Source: JAVKFY01 sp040223615
Lineage (GTDB): Bacteria > Pseudomonadota > Alphaproteobacteria > GCA-2731375
Assembly: GCA_040223615.1 (NCBI GenBank)
Contig: JAVKFY010000025.1
Coordinates: 1 to 64,000 of the forward strand
DNA length: 64,000 nt
Reading direction: 5' to 3'
Both the position numbers and the translations under genes were made by a program. Each line of letters begins with the position of its first letter. The first letter of the stretch is position 1. Under the pieces are notes generated by a model. That model had not been told where the DNA came from. It ran no database searches and saw nothing but the letters and a program-made list of their open reading frames with translations. Positions 8,180-16,227 of the stretch are shown here, piece by piece.

Positions 8180-8503
8180 ATGACCCCAGTCGTCCGACTC
8201 GCCCTCTCCCCCCTTTTCGCCGCGGTGGTTGCCGTCGCGGCACCGTTAGCGGCCCAGGCGGGCGGCGATGCCGGCAACGGCGCCCGCATCGCCCAGGCCT
8301 GGTGCGCCGGTTGCCACGTCGCCGGCGACCGGGGCACCGACATGGCGCCGCCGCTCGGCGAGATCGCCAACTGGCCGGGCCGCGATGAAGCCTGGTTTCA
8401 TACCTGGCTCAGCGACCCGCACCCGCCGATGCCGCGGTTGGAGCTGAGTCGACGCGACATCGCCGACCTGATCGCCTACCTGCTGTCGCTACAGACGAAT
8501 TAG
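8180..8503 (+). CDS. Periplasmic class I cytochrome c
   Basis: A 107-residue c-type cytochrome. A signal peptide ends at AAQA near residue 27, the heme-binding CAGCH is about 17 residues further on, and a Met ligand is likely in PPMPRLEL. It is the size of small electron carriers. ATG follows an AGGAGA Shine-Dalgarno. The upstream stretch 8073-8179 shows no other feature. The redox partner is not evident from neighbours. Confidence 0.85.
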   Translation: MTPVVRLALSPLFAAVVAVAAPLAAQAGGDAGNGARIAQAWCAGCHVAGDRGTDMAPPLGEIANWPGRDEAWFHTWLSDPHPPMPRLELSRRDIADLIAYLLSLQTN

Positions 8504-8566
8504 CACCGGACGACGCCGGCCGACCCGCGCTATAACCGCGACCTTGTCCGATCGTGGGATTTGCGG

Positions 8567-9592
8567 ATGCGGTTGCGTTACTACCTGCTGCTGGGCGTGC
8601 TGGGGCTGGGGATCGCCGGCTATGTCGGCTACTGGTTCTTCGCCGCCGACCAGGTGCGCGGCGGGATCGACGCCTGGGCCGCCGAACACCGCGCGCGCGG
8701 CCTGGAAATCGCCTATGGCGAGCCGCAGATCAGCGGCTTTCCCTGGCGCCTGATCGTCGAGATCGACGATCCCTCCATCGCCATGCCGTTGCACCCGGCG
8801 CAGCCGCGCTGGTCGGCGCCGCGCATCGCAGCGGTGGCGCAGCCGTGGAACTTCCGCCAGGTGCTGATCGACCTGGCCGGCGCCCACGACATCGGCTTCA
8901 CGCAACGCGGCACGCGCCGGGAGATGTCGCTCGCCGTGCCGGAGGGCCGCGCCGGCTATGTCGCCGACCCTGCCGGCCAGATGCAGCGACTGTCGATCGA
9001 CCTGACGCAGCCGACGCTGGAAGAGCCGGCCACCGGCCTGAAGGCGCAGGCGGCGCGGGTGCAGTTGCACCTGCGGCCGGGCCAGAGCCCGGACGTGAAC
9101 CTGGAACTGGCGAGCTCGGCGGAGCAGCTCAGCGCCCAGGGGCTGGGGCCGATGCCGTTCGGCCAGGTGATCGACAAGCTGGCGCTGGAGAGCAAGCTGC
9201 GCGGCGTGATCGACGGGCCGTCGCCGGACGCGGCGCTGGCCGCCTGGCGCGACGCCGGCGGCACCGTCGACATCGACCGGCTGCTGCTGCTGTGGGGCGA
9301 TCTGCAACTGGAAACCAGCGGCACGCTGGCGCTGGACGAGGCGTTGCGGCCGCTGGGCGCGTTGACGGCGCGGATGACAGGCCAGAACGCGGTGATCGAC
9401 CTGGCCGTGGCCAAGGGTCAGATGTCGACCGGCGCCGGCTCGGCGGCGAAGGCAGCGCTCGGCGTGCTGGCGGCGGCGGGTGGCGGCGTGCTGTCCGTGC
9501 CGGTGCGAATGCAGGACGGCGCGCTCTTTATCGGCCCGGCGAAGGTGGCGCGGCTCAGTCCGGTTTTTCCGGATGCCGGCCGAAATCGGTGA
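8567..9592 (+). CDS. DUF2125 domain protein, membrane-anchored
   Basis: A 341-residue protein with one N-terminal membrane anchor (YYLLLGVLGLGIAGYVGYWFFA) and a long periplasmic part. SGFPWRL and alternating beta-rich segments fit DUF2125, a family conserved in Alphaproteobacteria and of unknown function. In related genomes it commonly lies next to the tyrC-hisC genes, as here, where it converges on tyrC and overlaps it by 38 bp. I chose ATG at 8567 over TTG at 8561. Confidence 0.8.
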   Translation: MRLRYYLLLGVLGLGIAGYVGYWFFAADQVRGGIDAWAAEHRARGLEIAYGEPQISGFPWRLIVEIDDPSIAMPLHPAQPRWSAPRIAAVAQPWNFRQVLIDLAGAHDIGFTQRGTRREMSLAVPEGRAGYVADPAGQMQRLSIDLTQPTLEEPATGLKAQAARVQLHLRPGQSPDVNLELASSAEQLSAQGLGPMPFGQVIDKLALESKLRGVIDGPSPDAALAAWRDAGGTVDIDRLLLLWGDLQLETSGTLALDEALRPLGALTARMTGQNAVIDLAVAKGQMSTGAGSAAKAALGVLAAAGGGVLSVPVRMQDGALFIGPAKVARLSPVFPDAGRNR

Positions 9593-10481
9593 CGTCGACT
9601 TCCTGACCGGCGTCGATGATGCGCTGACGCACCGCGCGGGTGCGGGTGAACAGCGCCTCCAACTCGTCGCCCTGGCGCCAGCGGATCGAGCGCTGCAGCG
9701 CGATCAGGTCCTCGGTGAAGCGGCCCAGCATCTCCAGCACCGCCTCGCGGTTGTTCAGGAACACGTCGCGCCAGAATACCGGGTCGGAGGCGGCGACGCG
9801 GGTGAAGTCGCGGAAACCGCCGGCGGAATACTTGATCACCTCGCCCTCGGTGACGGTCTCCAGATCCTCCGCCGTGCCGACGATGTTGTAGGCGATCAGA
9901 TGCGGCAGGTGCGAGGTGATCGCCAGCACCAGGTCGTGCCGGCGGGCGTCCATCATCTCCACGTTGCTGCCGAGCTCGGTCCAGAAGTCGCGCACCTGGG
10001 CGACCGCCGCCTCGTCGGCGCTCGGACCCGGGGTGACGATGCACCAGCGATTGTCGAACAGCTCCGCGAAGCCGGCCTCGGGACCGGACTTCTCGGTGCC
10101 GGAGACCGGATGGGCCGGGACCAGGTGGACCTCGTCGGGCAGGTAGTCGCCGAGGTCGCGGAACACCATCTGCTTCACCGAGCCGACGTCGGAGACGATG
10201 GCGCCCGGCTTCAGGCCCGGCGACATGTCTTGCGCGACCTGGGCGTAGCTGCCGAGATGGGTACAGACGATCACCAGGTCGGCGTCGCGCACCGCCTCGG
10301 CCGGGTCCTCGTGCACGCTGTGGCAGATGCCGAGGCTGAGGCAGGCGTCGCGAGTCGACTGGCGCCGGGCGCAGCCGGCGATGTGGCCGACATTGCCGGC
10401 GCGCAGCGCGGCGCGCGCGATCGACGAGCCGATCAGGCCGACGCCGATCAGCGCCAGCTTGTTGAAACGCGGCTCAGCCAT
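9555..10481 (-). CDS. tyrC: Prephenate/arogenate dehydrogenase
   Basis: Oxidises prephenate or arogenate with decarboxylation on the tyrosine route. The 308-residue protein opens with a Rossmann motif (ALIGVGLIGSSIA), followed by SDVGSVK and the substrate-binding HPVSGTEKSGP; a further conserved His is in ITSHLPHLIAYN. There is no ACT domain. The start at 10481 lies inside the end of the aminotransferase gene (8-bp overlap), showing co-transcription in a chorismate mutase-hisC-tyrC operon. Preference for prephenate or arogenate cannot be read from sequence. Confidence 0.9.
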   Translation of the reverse strand: MAEPRFNKLALIGVGLIGSSIARAALRAGNVGHIAGCARRQSTRDACLSLGICHSVHEDPAEAVRDADLVIVCTHLGSYAQVAQDMSPGLKPGAIVSDVGSVKQMVFRDLGDYLPDEVHLVPAHPVSGTEKSGPEAGFAELFDNRWCIVTPGPSADEAAVAQVRDFWTELGSNVEMMDARRHDLVLAITSHLPHLIAYNIVGTAEDLETVTEGEVIKYSAGGFRDFTRVAASDPVFWRDVFLNNREAVLEMLGRFTEDLIALQRSIRWRQGDELEALFTRTRAVRQRIIDAGQEVDVTDFGRHPEKPD

Positions 10482-11574
10482 CGGCGGACTGCAGGTACTC
10501 GGCGGTGGCGGCAACCAGGGTGCGGTTCTCCGCCTCCTTGCCGACGGTAAACCGGAGCCAGCCCGGCATCTGGTACGGCACCAGGCCACGGCCGATGACG
10601 CCGCGCGACTTCAGGAACGCCGTCGCCGCTTCCGGACTGAGACCCGGCTTGCCGTCGAAGCGCACGGTGACGAAGTTGCCGACCGACGGAATCACTTCCA
10701 GGCCGAGCTTGTCGAAGGCGTCGGTCAGCCACGGCACCCAGGTGTCGTTGTGGCGGCGTGCGGTGTCCAGGAAATCGGTGTCGGCGAGCGCCGCCAGACC
10801 GGCGGCCTGGGCCGCGGCATTGACGTTGAACGGTCCGCGCACGCGGTGGAACACCTGCGCCACCTCCGTCGGGCAATAGGCCCAGCCCAGGCGCAGCGCC
10901 GCCAGGCCGTAGATCTTCGAGAAGGTCCGGGTCATCACCACGTTGTCGAATCGGTCGACCAACTCGCGCCCGGTGCCGTAGTCGTTGCGGCTGACGAATT
11001 CGGCATAGGCGGCGTCGATCACCAGCAGCACATCGTCGCGCAGGCCGGCGCGCAGCCGCGCCAGCTCGTCGGCGCTGAGGTAGGTGCCGGTCGGGTTGTT
11101 CGGGTTGGCGACGAAGACGATCTTCGTGCGTGGCGTCACCGCCGCCAGCATCGCGTCGACCGAGGCGGTGTAGTCGTTCTCCGGCGCCGCGATCGGCTTG
11201 CCGCCGCAGGCCCGGGTGGAGATAGGGTACATCAGGAAGCCGTGCTGGCTGTGCACCACCTCGTCGCCGGGCGCGACATAGGCGTGGGTCAGCACCGAGA
11301 TGATCTCGTCGGAGCCGTTGCCGGTGATGACGCGGGCCGGGTCCATGCCGTTGGCCTCGGCCAGGGCATGGCGCAGGGCGTTGGAGCCGCCGTCGGGATA
11401 GCGCTCCAGTTCGTCGGCCAGCTTGCGCACCGCCTCCCTGGCGCGCGGGCTGGCGCCGAGCGCGGACTCGTTGGACGACAGCTTGATGGCGTCGTCGCGG
11501 CCCTCGACCTTGGAATCGCCGCCGACATAGGGCGCGATGTCGAGGACGCCGGGAATCGGCGACGGGGACGACAT
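10474..11574 (-). CDS. hisC: HisC-type PLP aminotransferase
   Basis: A 366-residue fold type I aminotransferase. HisC proteins transaminate histidinol phosphate, and many also act on aromatic 2-oxo acids. Visible are SSNESALG, NPNNPTGT, the PLP-contacting D-A-A-Y segment, the PLP lysine in TFSKIYGLAALRLGW and the C-terminal WLRFTVG. Its position between chorismate mutase and tyrC points to phenylpyruvate/hydroxyphenylpyruvate or prephenate transamination in aromatic amino acid synthesis, possibly shared with histidine synthesis. The role split is inferred from context. Confidence 0.88.
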   Translation of the reverse strand: MSSPSPIPGVLDIAPYVGGDSKVEGRDDAIKLSSNESALGASPRAREAVRKLADELERYPDGGSNALRHALAEANGMDPARVITGNGSDEIISVLTHAYVAPGDEVVHSQHGFLMYPISTRACGGKPIAAPENDYTASVDAMLAAVTPRTKIVFVANPNNPTGTYLSADELARLRAGLRDDVLLVIDAAYAEFVSRNDYGTGRELVDRFDNVVMTRTFSKIYGLAALRLGWAYCPTEVAQVFHRVRGPFNVNAAAQAAGLAALADTDFLDTARRHNDTWVPWLTDAFDKLGLEVIPSVGNFVTVRFDGKPGLSPEAATAFLKSRGVIGRGLVPYQMPGWLRFTVGKEAENRTLVAATAEYLQSADG

Positions 11575-11603
11575 GACGGGCGTGCTCCTCTGCTGGACCG
11601 GGC

Positions 11604-12485
11604 TCAGTCGCGCGCGACCGGCGGCGCGATCTGGCGCGGGTGGCTGCCGATCACCACGGCCTGGGTCAGGGCGTCGCCGGCGGCGGCGTGGAGCGCGTCA
11701 AAGGCGCCCGGACCGACGTGGAAACCGTCGATCTCGACCAGATGCAGTCGCTGGTTGTCGGCGCGCTGCTCGTGCGTCGCCAGCAGCCGCACCACCAGGC
11801 CGCTGGCGGCGGCGAGGTCGACCAGGCGGGCGCGCGACTGGCCCAGGTCGGTGGCGACCACCGCGATGGTGACGTCGTTGCCGCACGGTTCCAGGTCGAC
11901 CCGGGCGATGACGTAGGCCGACGGATTCTCGAAACGGCCGGCCGGCGAGGTGATGAACGGCAGGCGCCAGACGATGCGCGCCGATCCCTCATTGGCCGCC
12001 TGGCGGCCCAGTTCCGGCCACCAGGGCTCGGCCTCGCCCTCGTCGGCCAGCGGCATCACGCCACACATCGCCGGGTTGTCGTTGACCGCGCGCAGCACCA
12101 GGACGGGCGAGCGGTGCAGCGTCATCGGCGTCGCCGAGCCGAAGTGGTTGCGCGCCAGATCCCAGTAGCCGACCGAGCGTTCCGGCGCGCAGACCGCGAC
12201 GGCATGGCGGCTTTGCTTCGCGGTGGCGGTGTTGATCATCTCGCCCCACACCCGCGCCAGCAGGAACGGCGGCACGCTGGTCGGCAGGTCGGCGGTCAGC
12301 CGGGCCAGGATCTGCGCCTCGCGCGCCGGGCGCATCGCCGAGCGCGGATCGTTGGGATTGAGCTGCTTGGCGCGCGCGACCTGCGCGATCAGCCCCATGC
12401 GGCGGACGATGGCGTCGCGCAACTCGTTGTCGATGGCGTCGATCTGGCGACGAAGCGCATCCAGACTAGGCGTTTCGTCGGTCAT
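11604..12485 (-). CDS. Chorismate mutase with long C-terminal extension
   Basis: The N-terminal 90 residues form an AroQ-type chorismate mutase: LDALRRQIDAIDNELRDAIVRR, then the R-x-x-K segment, R-P-A-R-E and the closing helix. It converts chorismate to prephenate. The remaining 200 residues do not show a clear prephenate dehydratase active site; part resembles a degenerate dehydratase lobe and an ACT-like regulatory end (YVIARVDLE...IAVVATDLGQSRARLVDLA). ATG at 12485 is the first gene of the minus-strand aromatic operon, preceded by a good promoter. Confidence 0.8.
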   Translation of the reverse strand: MTDETPSLDALRRQIDAIDNELRDAIVRRMGLIAQVARAKQLNPNDPRSAMRPAREAQILARLTADLPTSVPPFLLARVWGEMINTATAKQSRHAVAVCAPERSVGYWDLARNHFGSATPMTLHRSPVLVLRAVNDNPAMCGVMPLADEGEAEPWWPELGRQAANEGSARIVWRLPFITSPAGRFENPSAYVIARVDLEPCGNDVTIAVVATDLGQSRARLVDLAAASGLVVRLLATHEQRADNQRLHLVEIDGFHVGPGAFDALHAAAGDALTQAVVIGSHPRQIAPPVARD

Positions 12486-12533
12486 CGCAAAAGGTCGGCC
12501 GGCCGTGTTTTGGCAGTATGAGGGAACCGGCAG

Positions 12534-12562
12534 GGTATAGTCGCTGGCACCGGCAAAATCAA
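12534..12562 (-). promoter_or_regulatory. Promoter of the chorismate mutase-hisC-tyrC operon
   Basis: On the minus strand TTGATT (12562-12557) and TATACC (12539-12534) are separated by 17 bp, a good sigma-70-like match. The start codon is at 12485. It faces away from the metX promoter. Confidence 0.55.
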
Positions 12563-12570
12563 AGAAAACG

Positions 12571-12599
12571 TTGACACCGTTCCGGCCCGATCCTAGCAA
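12571..12599 (+). promoter_or_regulatory. Candidate metX promoter
   Basis: A perfect -35 TTGACA (12571-12576), 17 bp, then a weak -10 TAGCAA (12594-12599). The divergent gap 12486-12663 was inspected for a SAM riboswitch; none was convincing. Confidence 0.4.
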
Positions 12600-12663
12600 G
12601 TGGCCACACCCGCAAGCACATGAGCAAACCACGGAAAAGCCGCCGGCCACCGGATTCCCGCCG

Positions 12664-13833
12664 ATGACAGAGACCGCACACGATCTCGGCGTGGCCGACC
12701 TGAAGGCCGAAGGCATCTGGCCGGGGCAAAGCCACAGCTTCACCGACCCGCTGCCGCTGGACTGCGGCGTGGCGCTGAGCCCGTTCACCGTGGCCTACCA
12801 GACCTACGGCGCGTTGAACGCGCAGGCCAGCAACGCGGTGCTGGTCTGCCACGCGCTCACCGGCGACCAGCACGTCGCCAACGACCACCCGCTGACCGGC
12901 AAGCCGGGTTGGTGGGAACTCATGGTCGGACCCGGCAAGGTATTGGATACAAACCGTTATTTCGTCATCTGCGTGAACATCCTGGGCGGCTGCATGGGCA
13001 GCACCGGGCCGCGCTCGCTGAACCCGGCGACCGGGCGGCGCTGGGGCCTCGACTTTCCCGTCATCACCATCGCCGACATGGTCCGGGCGCAGAAACGGCT
13101 GGTCGAGCATCTCGGCATCGAACGGCTGTTCTGCGTCATTGGCGGCTCGATGGGCGGCATGCAGGCGTTGCAATGGGCGGCCGACTATCCCGAGGCCTGC
13201 TTCACGGTGGTGCCGATCGCGACCGCCGCGAAACATTCGGCGCAGAACATCGCCTTCCACGAGGTCGGTCGACAGGCGATCATGGCCGACCCGGCATGGC
13301 ACCAGGGCGATTACTACCAGCACGGCACGGTGCCGCGCGCCGGCCTGTCGGTGGCGCGGATGACGGCGCACATCACCTACCTGTCGGAGCCCGCCCTGCA
13401 CCGCAAGTTCGGCCGCCGGCTGCAGAACCGCGAGGAAGTCTCCTACGGCTTCGACGCCGACTTCCAGGTCGAGAGCTACCTGCGCCACCAGGGATCGACC
13501 TTCGTGGAGCGGTTCGACGCCAACGCCTATCTCTACATCACCCGGGCGATGGACTATTTCGACCTGGCGGCGGAGCACGGCGGGGTGCTGGCGAACGCGT
13601 TCCGCGGCTGCGACGCCCGCTTCTGCGTGATCTCCTTCACCAGCGACTGGCTGTACCCGACGACGGAGAACCGCGCCATCGTGCGGGCGCTGAACGCGGT
13701 CGCGGCCAATGTCAGCTTCGTGGAGATCACCGCCGATGGCGGCCACGATTCCTTCCTGCTGAACGAACCGGAGATGTTCCGCACGCTGGGCGGCTTCCTC
13801 GGCGCGGCGGCCACCGAAGCGGGCCTGACGTGA
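12664..13833 (+). CDS. metX: Homoserine O-acetyltransferase
   Basis: Acylates homoserine with acetyl-CoA (some members use succinyl-CoA), the first committed step of methionine synthesis. The 389-residue alpha/beta-hydrolase enzyme shows AYQTYG, the oxyanion region LGGCMGSTGP, the nucleophile elbow GGSMGGMQAL, SDWLYPT (Asp of the triad) and the triad His in GGHDSF. ATG at 12664 is chosen; the frame opens further upstream only through non-ATG codons. metW follows 10 bp later, the usual alphaproteobacterial pair. Confidence 0.95.
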   Translation: MTETAHDLGVADLKAEGIWPGQSHSFTDPLPLDCGVALSPFTVAYQTYGALNAQASNAVLVCHALTGDQHVANDHPLTGKPGWWELMVGPGKVLDTNRYFVICVNILGGCMGSTGPRSLNPATGRRWGLDFPVITIADMVRAQKRLVEHLGIERLFCVIGGSMGGMQALQWAADYPEACFTVVPIATAAKHSAQNIAFHEVGRQAIMADPAWHQGDYYQHGTVPRAGLSVARMTAHITYLSEPALHRKFGRRLQNREEVSYGFDADFQVESYLRHQGSTFVERFDANAYLYITRAMDYFDLAAEHGGVLANAFRGCDARFCVISFTSDWLYPTTENRAIVRALNAVAANVSFVEITADGGHDSFLLNEPEMFRTLGGFLGAAATEAGLT

Positions 13834-13843
13834 GCGGCCCGGC

Positions 13844-14494
13844 ATGAACGTCCCGGTCAACCTGATGGGCGCCGACGCGCTGCGCCCCGACCTGCGGGTG
13901 ATCGCCGAGATGATCGAGCCGGGCAGCCGGGTGCTCGACGTCGGCTGCGGCGACGGCACGCTGCTCGGCCATCTCGGCCTGCACAAGCAGGTCGACGGCC
14001 GTGGCATCGAACTGAGCTGGGCCGGGGTGAATGCCTGCGTGGCGCACGGCCTGCCTGTGATCCAGGGCGATGCCGACACCGACCTGTTCGACTATCCGGA
14101 CCAGGCCTTCGACACGGTGGTGCTGAGCCAGACCCTGCCGGCGACGCGCAACCCGCGCGCGGTGCTGATCGAGATGCTGCGGATCGGCCGTACCGCGGTG
14201 GTGTCGTTTCCGAATTTCGGCTACTGGCGGGTGCGGATGTCGCTGCTGGCGAACGGGCGGATGCCGGTGACCGGCGCACTGCCGCACGCCTGGTACGACA
14301 CGCCGAATATTCATATGTGCACGATCCGGGATTTCCTGGAGACTTGCCGCGAGCTGGGCGTCGACGTCCGCCGCGGCGTCATGCTGGACCGTCGCGGCCG
14401 GACCGGCGACCTGACCGGGCGGCTGACCTGGGCCAATCTCGTTGGCGAGCAGGCGGTGTTCCTGCTCGGCCGATCGGAGGAGGAAGCGTCATGA
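13844..14494 (+). CDS. metW: Methionine biosynthesis protein MetW
   Basis: A 216-residue methyltransferase-fold protein that works with MetX in homoserine acylation. The SAM-binding motif VLDVGCGDGTLLG lies near residue 28, and the family motifs VVLSQTLPATRNP and SFPNFGYWRVR are clear. It begins 10 bp after metX and its stop overlaps the acyl-CoA ligase start (ATGA), so the three genes form one transcript. Its catalytic activity is not established for the family. Confidence 0.92.
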   Translation: MNVPVNLMGADALRPDLRVIAEMIEPGSRVLDVGCGDGTLLGHLGLHKQVDGRGIELSWAGVNACVAHGLPVIQGDADTDLFDYPDQAFDTVVLSQTLPATRNPRAVLIEMLRIGRTAVVSFPNFGYWRVRMSLLANGRMPVTGALPHAWYDTPNIHMCTIRDFLETCRELGVDVRRGVMLDRRGRTGDLTGRLTWANLVGEQAVFLLGRSEEEAS

Positions 14495-16185
14495 GCGAAC
14501 ATCCGTGGCTGAAGAACTACGCGCCAGGCGTCCAGTGGGAAGCGGCGGTGCCGACGGCGCCGCTGACGCAGCTGCTGGACGACGCGGTGTCGAAATTCGG
14601 CGCCCGGCCGGCGATCGACTTCCTGGACCGCACCTTCACCTACAAGGAGGTCGGGGACATGGTGGCGCGGGCGGCGCGCGGCTTCCAGGACCTGGGCGTG
14701 CGCAAGGGCATCAAGGTCGGCCTGTTCCTGCCGAACTGTCCGCAATTCATCATCGCCTATTACGGCATCCTGAAGGCCGGCGGCACGGTGGTGAACTACT
14801 CGCCGCTGTACTCGGAGGAGCAGCTGCTGCACCAGATCGAGGACAGCCACACCGACATGATGGTGACGCTGCACCTGGAGGTACTGTACCCGAAGATGGC
14901 GACAATGCTGCGCGAGAGCCGGCTGTCGAAGCTGATCGTCGGCACCATGCAGGAGGTGCTGCCGTTCCCGAAGAGCCTGCTGTTCCCGATCGTCAAGCGC
15001 GGCGACATCGCCAAGGTGCCGAACGACGCCGACCACGTGTCGTTCAAGCAGCTGATGAACAATGACGGCCGGCCGGCGCAGGTCGAGATCGACCCGGACG
15101 AGGACATCGCGGTGCTGCAGTACACCGGCGGCACCACCGGCGTCTCCAAGGGCGCCATGCTGACCCACGCCAACCTGTACGCCAACGCGCAGCAGACCAC
15201 GATGTGGATGCCGGACTACGAGCCTGGCAACGAGCGGATGATGGGCGTGCTGCCGTTCTTCCACGTGTTCGCGATGACCGTGGTGATGAACAACTCGATC
15301 AACATCGGCGCACAGATCATCATGCACCCCCGCTTCGAGCTGGAGGCGGTGATGAAGGACATCCCGAAGAAGAAGCCGACGCTGATGCCCGGCGTGCCGA
15401 CGATGTACACCGCCATCGCCAACCACGCCGACGCGCCCAGCGCCGATCTGTCGTCGATCAAGTTCTGCATGTCGGGCGGCGCGCCGCTGCCGGTCGAGGT
15501 CAAGCAGCGCTTCGAGCAGATGACCGGGGCCAAGGTGTTCGAGGGCTACGGCCTGACCGAGACCTCGCCGGTCGCCACCTGCAACCCGATCAACGGCATC
15601 AACAAGCCGGGCTCGATCGGCCAGCCGGTCGGCGGCACCGAAATCATCATCACCGACCGAGAGGACCCGCAGAAGTTCATGCCGCTGGGCGAGTCCGGCG
15701 AGATCTGCATCAAGGGCCCGCAGGTGATGAAGGGCTACTGGGAGCGACCGGACGATACCGCCGAGACCATCCTGGACGGCCGGCTGCGCACCGGCGATGT
15801 CGGCTACATGGACGAGGACGGCTACACCTTCATCATCGACCGGATGAAGGACCTGATCCTGGCCGGCGGCTTCAACGTCTACCCGCGCCACGTCGAGGAG
15901 GCGATCTACGAGCACCCCGCCGTCGCCGAGGTCACCGTGATCGGCGTGCCGGACGAGTATCGCGGCGAGGCGGTGAAGGCGTTCGTGAAGCTGAAGGACG
16001 GCGACCACCACGTCGACCAGGCCGGCCTGCTGGAATTCCTGCAACCGAAGCTCGGCCGCCACGAGATCCCGCGCGAGATCGAGTTCCGCGACGAACTGCC
16101 GAAGACGATGATCGGCAAGCTGTCGAAAAAGGAACTGGTCGCCGAGGAAAAGGAAAAATACGAGGCGGCGAAGCAGGCGGGGTAG
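14491..16185 (+). CDS. Long-chain fatty acid-CoA ligase
   Basis: A 564-residue AMP-forming acyl-CoA synthetase. The P-loop-like YTGGTTGVSKGAML, GYGLTETSPV, the adenine-binding R-T-G-D-V-G-Y and hinge region DRMKDLILAGGFNVYP, and the C-terminal catalytic Lys in GKLSKKE are all visible. It adenylates a fatty acid and transfers it to CoA at the membrane. ATG at 14491 overlaps the metW stop by 4 bases. The length and motifs resemble FadD, but chain-length specificity is inference. Confidence 0.88.
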   Translation: MSEHPWLKNYAPGVQWEAAVPTAPLTQLLDDAVSKFGARPAIDFLDRTFTYKEVGDMVARAARGFQDLGVRKGIKVGLFLPNCPQFIIAYYGILKAGGTVVNYSPLYSEEQLLHQIEDSHTDMMVTLHLEVLYPKMATMLRESRLSKLIVGTMQEVLPFPKSLLFPIVKRGDIAKVPNDADHVSFKQLMNNDGRPAQVEIDPDEDIAVLQYTGGTTGVSKGAMLTHANLYANAQQTTMWMPDYEPGNERMMGVLPFFHVFAMTVVMNNSINIGAQIIMHPRFELEAVMKDIPKKKPTLMPGVPTMYTAIANHADAPSADLSSIKFCMSGGAPLPVEVKQRFEQMTGAKVFEGYGLTETSPVATCNPINGINKPGSIGQPVGGTEIIITDREDPQKFMPLGESGEICIKGPQVMKGYWERPDDTAETILDGRLRTGDVGYMDEDGYTFIIDRMKDLILAGGFNVYPRHVEEAIYEHPAVAEVTVIGVPDEYRGEAVKAFVKLKDGDHHVDQAGLLEFLQPKLGRHEIPREIEFRDELPKTMIGKLSKKELVAEEKEKYEAAKQAG

Positions 16186-16201
16186 ACCTCGCGGGCCGGT
16201 G

Positions 16202-16222
16202 ATGCCGGGTCAAGTCCGGCAT
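16202..16222 (+). repeat. Short palindromic repeat between convergent genes
   Basis: ATGCCGG/CCGGCAT (16202-16208 with 16216-16222) in the 42-bp gap between two convergent ligase genes. It belongs to the common alphaproteobacterial class of short intergenic palindromes also seen at 49.4 and 51.3 kb. It may act as a bidirectional terminator. Confidence 0.6.
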
Positions 16223-16227
16223 GACGG

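Noticed and set aside
12486..12663. SAM-II or SAM/SAH riboswitch before metX
   Set aside because: The gap is a divergent promoter region; I could not match the conserved core of either riboswitch.
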